Shown one piece after another: positions 33,301 through 43,687 of a DNA stretch of 64,000 nucleotides (the first letter of the stretch is position 1; each line of letters opens with the position of its first letter). The notes beneath the pieces were generated by a model. That model was not told the origin of the DNA. It ran no database searches and saw only the letters and a program-made list of their open reading frames with translations. Origin of the DNA: Mesodorylaimus sp. YZB2_4 (Eukaryota; Nematoda; Enoplea; Dorylaimida; Dorylaimidae); the NCBI GenBank assembly GCA_030248295.1, contig JASANH010000073.1, positions 124,001 to 188,000 on the forward strand, read 5' to 3'. The position numbers and the translations under genes are program-made.

Positions 33301-36300
33301 ACGAAACGTTTTTTCATCACATTCTTACCGTCGTTTTAAAATCATCAATTCCAAGAATCCCAAAATAATGTAACCGATGTTACTAAACGTATGATTGAAA
33401 CTGTTGATTGGCCCCAATGGCGCTCCGCAACGACCATTATAATAACAAAAATCCATGTTCCCGCCATCCATAAACTCCTAAAGTGTCGCAAATCGATAAA
33501 CAGGTCGTGGCCTAGCGGGTCAAGGCGTCTGTTTCTCATGCTGGGCAGCGCAGGGGTTCGACTCCCACCTGGGTTAAAAATGATTGTAAATTATGTGTTT
33601 CTAAGCCCTCGAGTGGTACAGTGCGTATGACATGACAACAGAGGTCTTACTGGATAAAACCAGGAAACGTCTTGAATAACGACCAATAACATGAACCCGC
33701 ACAGGATGTTGTGAATCCACACGTACCAATGAGTCGACGTGTCCGTCTCAGTCCTTGCCACAGCATGCATTCCGATACCACTCTAAACAAGATGGGGACT
33801 GAATACTTCTCACAGTCAATCCCCAAGCGTTCGTTCGGGATCCCGAACTCGATAAGAAATGATTGAATGTATGTTGAATGTGTACAGGTGTTCCAGAACA
33901 GGAAGAAGAGGAAGGGAATGTTTCAGAATAGGAAGCTGGACAAAATTTTGGGATGATTGAACTGATTTGCTAATTGGTGACTGATTCTCCGCTTTTTCGC
34001 TTGCCTGATTTTGAATGCAATGATAAATACTGCACAGAAAATTACCCAAGGCGATGGAGTTTTTGGCTCCATGTTTGCTGGTTCTCTTTAAAAATCCTGA
34101 TCCCCATCGCAATTGAGCGGATCCGGACCTCGAACGCACCCCCCCCCCCCCCCCAATGGCTTACCTCACGACCCAAAACGCAGCTGATGTCGGACGAGGC
34201 CGATTGTAAGGCCACGGGTACTCGATATCGAAGACCTTGCGTTTCGGCTGATAGAACATGGATTTCGTCATGGGTCGTGGTCGGAATTTCCGGGACTGCT
34301 GCATTTTGATTCGAAGTGCCTGATGTTTCGCCAAAATTTTCTGGTATCGGATCCAAGAATGAAACTAATGCATCGTTGCCCAAAACTACTGCAAAAAAAA
34401 CGTTTGTAGTAGTGTAATATCGCTATATATCATTTCCAGGCGTCGCTCAGCGCAAAATTCAAATTTCCCGCTGCAAGTCGCTTATGCCATTTTTACATAA
34501 ACGAAACGTTCCTCGCTTCAAAACCTGTGAGCTTCCAGCGCTCAAAAAGCTTTTCATACATAAAAGCAACGAAACAGACATTTTTTTAACAAAAACCCAG
34601 GGAAAATATCAACAATGAACGTTTTCATCAAATACACCAACAACTAGCGCACAAGCTTTCGTATTCTATGAAAATGGCATAGGCAGATTACAGCGGGAAA
34701 TTAAATTTTTGCAATTTATATGCGATGTCTGAGAAACGGTCAATAATCTAAGTATTCAATTTGTTATGTGCTCTCAACTTGAACCCCTCAAAAACGTTGG
34801 TTATAAAATCTTTTTAAGTGAGTTTGGGAATGGGCCTGGGAAGGGAACTTTTTCCACACCCATCTCTAACCAAACATGGTGCCATCAGATTATTACTTCT
34901 CAGTGTATTCCCAAATGCTTCTCTGGTTTTCTATACCTTCTGCAAGCAGAACCAGAGTTTTATAAAAATTCAGATAAAATGCAATGCGGTGTCCACATTT
35001 CAATTCAACAGCAACAAATCTCCGCAAATTCCAAATTCTTTCTTTTTTCCATGCGCGGAAACCTTCAGAAAATGACACCAAGTTTTAGAGGAATGTACTC
35101 AAGATAAGTACTCTCACATTCCTATGACAAAAGGCGCGAATTTTAAATTTTTGTTCTGCAAATCCCTATTGCTTGTATTTGAAAATATGACGATGCGGTT
35201 TTTTTTCTTGATCTAACCACGATTTAATTTATACGGACTGATTGAATAAGCTTCAACCGACCTGACCTCTACTGATTGAGTGTTTTGCACTGACACACAG
35301 CGAATATTCACAATATACGGGAAAAAGCAGAGCTAGCAGTTATCCACTCTTGTCATGTCATACTTGGGTACTTTATCCAAGCCCATGCGCACTTGAGGTC
35401 TAAGAAACATGTATTTGACAATCCCTTTTACCCAGGCGGGAGTCGAACCCTCCCCCCCCCCCCCGTAAGTGGGCACCCAGCATGAGACCCAGACGCCCTA
35501 ACCAGCTAGGCCTTGACCCAGGCTATGATATGCATATAGGTGAAGCCTAAATATACCAAACAGTCAAATTGCTTTTAAAAGCTTTTTCATATTTGAAAGG
35601 CAAATCAGATTTTCAATTCGAAAATTCCCGCTCTTTTTTAAGGGGTTACAGGAATCTGACAGAACCTACACGATCACACTCCACTCCATTTCGGGGTCAT
35701 TTTCGCAGCTTTGCGAGCATGGAAAGACTTAGAGATTTGGAATCGGGCATGCGTGTCCTTTTCAAATTCAGAACCGACAGTTCTGAATTTGAAAAGGACA
35801 AGCAAGGACCCACTCCAGCCAGGAAGATCAGTTACTTCCTCAATTTTACCCCTCAAAGCACCATTTGAAGTTGAGTATCCAAGTCCTCTCACCTCCAGTC
35901 TTCTCGCCTGGCTCACTGTTCACGACGCTAGTATTAGCTGAATCGATTGAGATCAGATTTCCTATCTCCAAATCTGCCCGTCTGTCTTCGATTGGCCGAG
36001 GCGAGACGCAACGCGACACGCTTGCGTCCATCAACGCATCGTCTTCGCACCGAATCGACATAGGAGCAGTTTCTGCTTCTTTTTTTCCTCCACCCCTTAA
36101 AAATTCACTCACTTAAATTCCATTTCAATCAGCCAACAAATATTCTCAACATACAAAATCGATTTCACCAGTTTAATCGGAATGACGGCCAAATAGAAGG
36201 AAGCGAGGATTCCAAGCGTCAGTCCAATTGGTAAACCAAAATGCGACGTATCGTCCACATTCGATATTTCCATTCGCACTCCTTTCTTTTTTACTGCAAC

Positions 36301-39300
36301 AAAGAATTTATACAATTTAAAAAAAACCACTCAATCATATCTCGATTTACTCAAGCGTCCAGCAACCACGTCTGAATTTCCACAGGGTATATCATTTTTG
36401 AATGTTAGAACGATGATAAAAAAATTAGCCAATTCTTTGCGCTAAAATTAAAAAAAAAAATTTCCAAATGAAGTCTAAAAACCAGCAGGAGGGAATATGA
36501 AGAAGGGAATCTGCTGTGATATGTGTCCCCATGAAGGGCAAGGCTGGCATACTTTGTTTTGCTCCGAAAATCCGAAAATCGAATTTGCAGAGGAATTTGA
36601 ATTGCGGGCGTTTCGCGCGCATTTGACTGTGATGCGCAGGCAGCAAGTCATACTGTAATCGCTAGTTTCTCAGTCGTTTTGCTTCTGTCAGAGGAAGTTA
36701 AATTGCATGCGTTTCGCGCGCTTTTGACTGTGATGCGCAGGCAGCAAGTCATACTGTAATCGCTAGTTTCGTTTTGCTTATGGGGCATATGACTGATGAT
36801 GGGTGACATTCCCTTAACGCAAATACATAGTGCCCATTATAACCAATTTTAATGAAAATCGTTGCGGTTGCAGTAATCTGCTATCCTGCGCATCACAGTC
36901 AAAAGCGCGCGAAGTGCGTGCAATTCAAATTCGTCTGAAAACTCGATTTTCGCATTTTTTAAAAACGCGGATACGGAAAAGAGCAAACCACAGTTTGCCA
37001 ACCTCGTCTTTCATGAGGCCTAGTCACTTTTTTCAAGGTCCGTGCTACTATAACTCAGAAAGCTTACGCAGGCGGGTTCGACTGCACACCAATCCATTAC
37101 CTACCCTGATCGTCAACGTTCCTTGTCTGGTAAATGTCAAGCGGCGATAAGCGCGTTTCAAATCTTCTTCAACCGAGATAAAAGGACACTAAAAAAGTGT
37201 GAAATCAGTCCCAATCTCCAAGGAGATATCGTGCCACGAGGGGTCGAGGGGGACACATCAGAGGATACGGCCAAACTTACACTGCCAAATGGCTGTATAG
37301 CCAGTGCAGCACACAAATCATCATCGCTGGTGGCCGTTATTCGAACCGTGTCCACATTCTCTGGAATATTGATTAGCCGAACTGATGGATCGCTGCTTTT
37401 CGGAGTCGAAGTGTACGAGCCTCTCCCAGTGTCGATTCTAAAACGAAATGTCGTGTCTACTATCGAGCTGCATCGACAAATCCAACCCTGATTGTATTTT
37501 GCACCTGTTCTTCCAATGTCACTGTTTATCAGATCTCTGAGCAGCGCAAGTGGATTTAGGACTGATTTGGAAGAAAAAAATGGGATTTTCTCAAAATGTG
37601 CCACATTATCATTTTCTAGCAGATAAAGCCCAGAAATTCTTATAGTTGCCGATCCAGAGGATCGATGGTCGAAGCTGGGTCCCAGCATCGAACGATCCAC
37701 CGATCCGAGGGGTCACCGGTTCCGATCCGATCCAACTGCTAGATCGGATGGATCAGCAACTGATATTTTTCGCGTCTTATCTGCTGGGAAATGATAAAAT
37801 GTGACAAACTACAACGAGGAAATCCCGTTTCTTCTCTCAAATCAGTATTTAATCCCGCTTTACGTGCTGCTTATCTCTCCTGTGTCTTTTGAAGTGGTGC
37901 AGCATCCGAAACCTAGCGCTCGACCAGAGGGGGCGGGGGGTCTAAAAGTTTTTGGGGCCTTAAAAGGGGGGTCCGGAAAGCAAAAACACAATTTTTTTAC
38001 CAACGCGTTATAAACTTGTTTCATCAATAAGGTTCACACACAGCGCGTAAGATGATTTTTCCAAACCCCAGGCAAAAATTGAAATCTGAAATAATTTTCC
38101 AGTTTGAAACCTAGAAATGCAACCTTCAAGTTTTCGCTGGAAGATTATTATTCCCCTGATTTTTACATGTTTTCCAGACAAAAATCGAAATTCTTCTCTG
38201 AATTGTCACGACTTTAACCCTGGAATGCAATCTTTTAGTTTTTGCTGATTTTTGCCCAAAGATTCTCATTTTCCTTTATTTTCGCAGGTTTTTCGCACTG
38301 TTTTCAAACTGTTTTTAAGGTTTATAAACCGGAACCAACCCTGCCCAGCCTGAGCCCTGTGATCGTACTGCATTCCGTTGCTTGCGCACACTGTTTGGAG
38401 GCAGCAATTTTTAATCGACAGAGAAGGTCTCACGCTGGTTGCAGCGTCCCCGTTTTCTAGCAGGGGCACAAGTTTTAAGTCTGACAGTCTGGCCGGCACT
38501 GGAGTTCAGTTCCCTGCGATAATGTCGTTACAGCTCCTTGAATATCGGTTATTCCGCGCAAGCAAAACTAAATGAGAGGCGTTTCGCGCAAACCTCTCAC
38601 TGCGCTAGCCAAGTTTACCTCCCGACTGTCATAAGGTTCGTGCACCTGAGCATCAGTCGGCGCGGCAAATTTAAAAATATTCGATTATCAGCGAGCTGAC
38701 TCCTATAAAGTTACCGAGCAACCTCTGTTCGCTGATTTTTCTTTACTTCGAGAACGTGACTTGTACTTTATAGCTTGACCCTGTATACTTGCACCCTTGG
38801 TCCAGACCCTGCCGCGCCAAAAGTCGCGGCAGGGTCAGGATTGAGGTGGGGCTCACCAACTTTTGGCTCATCGAGGATTGGAGAGAGGAGTGAGGGATTT
38901 CCATGGCTTTTCCACAGGGGGTCACTAATTTTTGGCTTGTCAGGAGGGGGGTCAGACCCGTTTTTCAAAATTTTAACATCACAAAATTGACAATTTGTCT
39001 ATCGTAGAGGCGGGTCACGGGGGCTACACCCCCCAGTTTCGGATGCTGGAGTGGTCTGACAGAAAGTGACCGGCGAAGAACTACGGCAGGTTGGTGAGAG
39101 CGCAGTGCCAAACACGTCAACCCCATCTATCTTCGATTCTTTGAAGCGAATCGGCTGGATCGGATCGGAATTGAGATCCAATCCTAGGGTCGGATCGGTC
39201 GATGCTGGGCTGGGTCTAGAGTCCTACAGTAGTTTACCCAAGACACACTTACGGGACTTCAAAGTTGGAAAATGGTATGGCCATCACACTGAAGTTGGCT

Positions 39301-41317
39301 TCGAGAAGTTGTGGTGACAAGGACGAAATGGAGACGAACGCCACATTGTTCGGATCAGCATTGAAGTCCACAGCGTTTCTGGGTTCGATATGATGTTTGG
39401 TCTCGTTCGAATATTCTCCATTCAAAATATCGGTGACATCTGTGACCGCGCGTGGTTTTCTCGCTTTAATCTTATGTCTCTTTCCAATCGGAGGAGCCGT
39501 GGTCGAATTTGGACATAAATGCACTTCGCGACGTTGAAAACTAAAAAACGTTCGATTGAATCATATTGGTGTGCTCAGCGATGTTTTCTCGGCCGTATTC
39601 TCATGAAAGCATCGTACCATATGCAAAACGGCCTAGCTTTCAACTATGCCAAGCTCTTAGCAACTGTTCAAGTGTTCACGTTAGAAATGCGAAAACTGCA
39701 CCCTCGAACAGTAGGCACTCAGTTCTGGCAGTAATCGCTTAAGCAATGGCTGCCAAGTGCCTACTTTTGCCATCACCCAAACAAAACTCGCGTTCCAGAT
39801 GTGTGTGCGTTGATATGGCGCAGGGTGTGCCTTCCGTTCAACCTACTGTACTCCCGCAATGTTAAACTTTTCCAGCTCTCTGGGTGCGCAAGCATCTGCA
39901 TCCAAAAAGATCATCGAAACTGTACCTAAACTAAAATTTCCCAGCTGTTTGGGTGAGCAAGTAGCAAAAAGATCATTCAACGAGAAAAAGAAAAAAGATG
40001 TTGCTCTCTGTACTTTATATAACATGCTTGTTTGACAGGGAACATACAATTTTTAAAGGCCGCAGGCACGTCAGAAATAATAATATCAACGAATAGTACT
40101 TATGCAAGAATGTTTCAGTCCGAGAGAAAAATTTTACAGTTTTCTACCTGTTCTAAAGAAAATCGAAAGAAAAGTCAAAAATTTGAAATTACCGCGCAAT
40201 AATTGCGGATCAGCAGGTACGGCGCTTATTGCAATCGCTTCCTGTGCGTCTTACTGTAAGCGCTCGTAATGCAGAATTCTCATCTAACCCCTTTTTTCAG
40301 CGTTGCATGCAGCTAGATTCCGTGGATTTTTTGCGCAACTGCGCGCTAATTAGCAGATTGACTGTTAGAAGCTGTGAGAAGAAACGAAAAACTTTTAGTC
40401 CTATATCGTCCGAATTTCAAATTTTTGACTTTCCTTCCAATTTTAGTGAAAACAGCTGAGTAGAAAAGTTTTCTCTCGTACTATTCGCTGATATTATTTC
40501 TGACGTGTTTGTGGCCTTTTGAGCACATTTTTTGCCTCACTTTTTGAAATGAGAATATGCTTTCATAGAAAGTATGAAAAGTGATTTTCAGGTTCCCTCA
40601 CAGAAATTAGATTTTTCCCTGATTATTTTCAGTTTCACTGCAATAGTAAACCAGTTTCAACTGATTTGCTGATTTAGAGGTGCTCAGAAAAGGCGGGAGT
40701 TCAAAAATTTGAACCTTTAGAGTACAACCACTTACGTACGATCATTTTTCTCAGAGTCCCCAGGTTTTTTAACTTTTTACGAATCTTGATTTCATCGCGC
40801 AATAATCTTTCCCACCCTGCCTTAGGCCCAACCTGTGCATGGTTAGATACTGCCAACAATAGAAAGGAGCGGAAAAATGTAGGCTTCGCTGAATCAGCAT
40901 GTACACAGAGATGTGCAAGGAAACTCACCTGTCCTCTTTGTGCCCAGTTGGCATGGAAAATGACAGACTCGATCCTTTGGCGTTGACTGTGATTGAGACT
41001 GGATACGCGTAGGCCGCCTCCCGTTCTTCGACCGCGTTACTCACTGACAAAGTGACTTTTAGAAGATCCCACTAAAAAACAATGTCATAATTTGAAGGAA
41101 TTTTTTAAGCTGCAAATTCACTCACATCAATTTGCTTTTCGGTCTCAAGATGTCGAACTTCAAAAAGTTTAGGACAAGTTCTGTTCACTCGAATTTTCGT
41201 GTACTTGTCTCCACCAAATTTAACGAATTTGATATTCAAATCGCAATCGTCGTCGATCGATGCGCAAAAATCAAAGACAAATAGAAAAAATGTAATCAAC
41301 CATTTATATTTTGACAT
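30301..41317 (-). CDS. sid-1: SID-1/SIDT-family transmembrane protein (paralogue A)
   Basis: SID-1 proteins import dsRNA; SIDT relatives also bind cholesterol and contain a metal site shared with the ceramidase-like CREST families. Exons (from the right): 41126-41317, 40929-41071, 39253-39540, 37281-37467, 37105-37188, 36351-36441, 36113-36293, about 36080-35893, 34165-34388, 33651-33782, 33329-33477, 33109-33272, 32916-33046, 32757-32862, 31562-31724, 31399-31504, 30770-30880, 30600-30713, 30301-30363; about 930 residues. A signal peptide (KWLITFFLFVFDFCAS) leads two extracellular domains. Family blocks are GNMDFCYYN, TGLPTHFGIM, ALYHQCPNSSSIQF, LTPAQSRALNKDC, FYDSHDAWHLLSS and the terminal LLTLDDELKG. 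Two junctions are unresolved: exon 7/8 phases disagree beside a 7-A run, and the simplest exon 14/15 join makes a TAA. A missed micro-exon, a sequence error or decay would each explain this. Confidence 0.88.
30912..31385. repeat. inverted-repeat element in a SID-1 A intron
   Basis: ATGTCAGCGA and GCTCTATCAA blocks at 31080-31120 return in reverse complement at 31253-31285, and weaker matches extend outward to both ends. It lies between exons 31399-31504 and 30770-30880. Confidence 0.45.
32293..32578. repeat. MITE-like hairpin element, copy 1, in a SID-1 A intron
   Basis: The ends read GCAAAATTTGAATTTCCCGC inward from both sides (right end inverted). They are followed by a CTTATG.CAGTTT block, with about 40-bp arms and 285 bp total length. 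A further partial end lies at 32618-32665. Confidence 0.65.
33503..33642 (+). mobile_element. tRNA-derived SINE, family 1 (best preserved copy)
   Basis: GGTCGTGGCCTAGCGGGTCA gives an A-box-like head, and GGGGTTCGACTCCC is a good B box. Then come GGGTTAAAAATGATTGT, AAGCCCTCGAGTG and the ATGACATGACAA tail. It sits in the short intron between SID-1 A exons 10 and 11, antisense to the gene. Confidence 0.75.
34450..34720. repeat. MITE-like hairpin element, copy 2, in a SID-1 A intron
   Basis: GCAAAATTCAAATTTCCCGC and TTATGCCATTTT at the left are answered by the reverse complement at 34665-34718. It is the same family as 32293-32578. Confidence 0.65.
35355..35523 (-). mobile_element. tRNA-derived SINE, family 1
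   Basis: Read on the minus strand: GGCCTAGCTGGTTAGGGCGTC head, GGTTCGACTCCCGCCTGGG, CCTCAAGTG and the TATGACATGACA tail. A 13-base G run (C on plus, 35452-35464) lies between head and B box. Confidence 0.65.
35754..35800. repeat. perfect 21-bp stem, 5-nt loop hairpin in a SID-1 A intron
   Basis: Positions 35754-35774 and 35780-35800 are exact reverse complements around CGACA. The arms begin TGTCCTTTTCAAATTC. It lies about 90 bp downstream of exon 8. Confidence 0.9.
36590..36960. repeat. direct plus inverted repeat (GCGTTTCGCGCGC) in a SID-1 A intron
   Basis: A block of about 75 bp (GCGTTTCGCGCGC..TTTGACTGTGATGCGCAGGC..GTAATCGCTAG) occurs at about 36605 and again at about 36708. It recurs in reverse complement at 36870-36935. 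A long-armed hairpin could form. Confidence 0.75.
38808..38839. repeat. 12-bp perfect GC-rich hairpin
   Basis: GACCCTGCCGCG and CGCGGCAGGGTC are separated by 8 nt, within the 1.8-kb SID-1 A intron between 39253 and 37467. Confidence 0.85.
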
Positions 41318-43687
41318 GACTTGGCGCAAAGAAGCTGTTGCCGTCTTCACTCAACACAAGCGGCTGGCACGAATGAGAAAAACCAGGCCCGCCCAGCCTT
41401 AGTGAACAGACAGCGTGTCGATCGATCTGCTCCAGGCAGCCCTTGCAAACAGTGCTGTAACGCAAAAAGTAGCACAAGGGCCGTGCGAAACGGCAGCTGC
41501 CTTGCCTAGACTAGGGGGAAGAGAAAATTGCGCAATATTTTGTTTGCAGCTTTTTGCGACATCCAAGAGTGCAACTAGGCGAAATGATAGCAACTGCAAA
41601 GCAGACAGGGGTCAGGAATCAATTCTGGTCTGTTGGAAACAAATTTTGTCAGATAGTAAGCTGAAACTCGTGGCATTATTTTCCCGCCCTTTTTTTGAAT
41701 TTGTTATTTGCTTGTGTTGTTTGCGCGCGCAGTTTAAAAGTTTGAAAACTTTGCCACGGGATTCTAAGCTTTGTGAAAGCAATAAAGCAATAAACTCAAA
41801 CTGTGCAAGATGCAGTGTAGACGATACAACATTGTGCAATTATGCAGTAGGATCTGTCAAAAGTCTCCTATAGCTTTCATACAGTTTTGGAAAAAAGATT
41901 GAGTTTCAGTTACAGTCAACCTTAGCAACGCTAGCCTCGTAAAATCTGTACTCTGGTGTGCACTGTGAAAGTGTGTGACACCAATGAGGATTCGACACCT
42001 GAGATGCATGTGGACGAAATTTACGGCAACAATGTCAGACTAGTATGTTATACCGGTACGCTGTAGTTTGAGAAGGCGACAGATCTTTTTCGCTCTCGCG
42101 CCTAGTGGGTTCGGACTGATCTTACAAGCGAGCGGTCCAAGGTCTTCGATAGCCCACGCCTGGTAGAAAGGCTTATTCCTGCAGAGTATAGAACTAAGAC
42201 CCCGATTTGTAAACAAACCCTCGGGCGTGTATGCCGCGCCTCCCAATGGTGCCTGCAACTGCTCTGTGCAACGATACACTAGCCTGGCACCCGGTCCTAA
42301 GATGCTCACGCTGGCGACCAGTTCCACTGTCGATGGCGCAGTAAAGACTCACAATCAGTCAACACCAGAGGATCCTTTACGAAGCAACAATGCAGGACGA
42401 TGTGTCAACAGTCCCAGATCTTGCCCACAGCCAAATCCGCAGACAAACCAAGTAGCTGCCCCCGAGTCGACTCCTGGACTCTTCCAGTATGAACCGAAGG
42501 AAACGACGACCGCAGAGGCCCTTTGAGAGTATGCTAATCAAAGTCCCTGGCTCGCCCCACAGTTCTGCCAATGGGGTGGACCACATGGACGGGTGAATCC
42601 CCCCCCCGAAGGCAGAGCGCTAATCTCACCCAGCAGCCTGTTTTTAACTGCCGTGGCTCCTCCCTGGCGAGCCAACCGCCCGAGCCACACCCTAGGAATT
42701 CCAGCCCCCCGCCCCCCCCCCCTCATCGCGACGAGAAGTACAGCAGAGAATACATGACATCTTTTTACTCAACCCCTGTCAGTCAACGGCACGTTCTAAA
42801 TGCGAGTACAGCTTCACCTAGGCCTCTCGTTTGCAGCAACTTCAAATAGCAAATGCCAGTCAGTCAGAATTGTGCCGAACATTGACTGCAGAAGTGGCTA
42901 GTGGTCCGGGGGGGCCGAACCTAATCGTAAGTTCAGCAGTCCAGTCCAGCATTCGTGGGCCATTCAGGTTTTGCGCACGTCATATCAGTCGATTAGCTCA
43001 TCGAAATTGGTCCAAGTGCAAACAGTCCTGACCCTGGAACAAAAGATCGATAGTCCCGCTTCGATTCGGAAGAACGCATGAGGACTCGTTCTTGAGCGAT
43101 TTTGCAGCCAGAACATTTGGAACAGATGTTCAGGGGCGAGGTCGCCATATCGGTGCAATCGGCCCCTCGAAACTGGTCCCAAGTGCAAACAGACCTGGCC
43201 CCAGAAACAATAAGCGAACGATTTATAATGGCTATTGAATAGACACAAACCAGCTCCCGTTTTGCATGAGTCTTGCAGAACCAGATTGGGAAAGTGGAAT
43301 GCACTGCGTCTGCATTGGCCCCATATATAAACCCTCTCCTCCCCATCACATCTCTCATTTCGTAGTTACGCCTCGTTGCTGTGCAGTTGGTTGGGCTATC
43401 TGCTGCGTAGCAGATTTTATTCGTCGATTTATTTTAGCTCAGTCAAAAATCAACAGGAATTGATTGTTATTGTGACGGCGATTTCGGTAAGTTTGAATTC
43501 CCGCCAGTTGATGTTCGTACCTGAGCATCAAGCAGAAAAGGTCCGCTGTGCGCGTTCTTTACTTCAAACTGCCGCGCGTCCATTTTTGGGAAAACAATCG
43601 AAATTCGTGTTTCCTCTGGCTTTCTGTGGTTTTTGAGCTTTTCGTCCTTCGTAAGCATAATTTCTGTTTATAGACGGCCGTACTAAC
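41318..43687. other. region between the divergent SID-1 A and ECT2 starts
   Basis: No gene is seen. It holds poly(C) at 42712-42722 and a duplicated block CAAGTGCAAACAG.CCTG at 43012 and 43184. Several GC-rich stretches near 42050-42500 look like repeats but were not matched elsewhere. Promoters for both genes should lie here; none is recognisable by motif. The sequence aatttctgtttatag at 43659-43673 precedes the ECT2 ATG. Confidence 0.4.

Noticed and set aside
37158..37700. Long minus-strand frame read as a single exon
   Set aside because: Comparison with SID-1 B and splice sites shows only 37281-37467 is exon; the rest is intron that happens to be open.
40701..40928. Possible extra SID-1 A exon (VGPKAGWERLL...)
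   Set aside because: Exon 2 joins exon 3 (39540) in phase exactly as in SID-1 B, while this piece does not fit the phase.
41126..41350. Earlier in-frame start for SID-1 A at 41350
   Set aside because: It would place 11 residues before the signal peptide; the ATG at 41317 directly starts the hydrophobic signal.
42227..42526. 99-codon plus-strand frame upstream of ECT2
   Set aside because: It has no homology I recognise, lies in GC-rich repeat-like sequence, and is shadowed by an open frame on the other strand.
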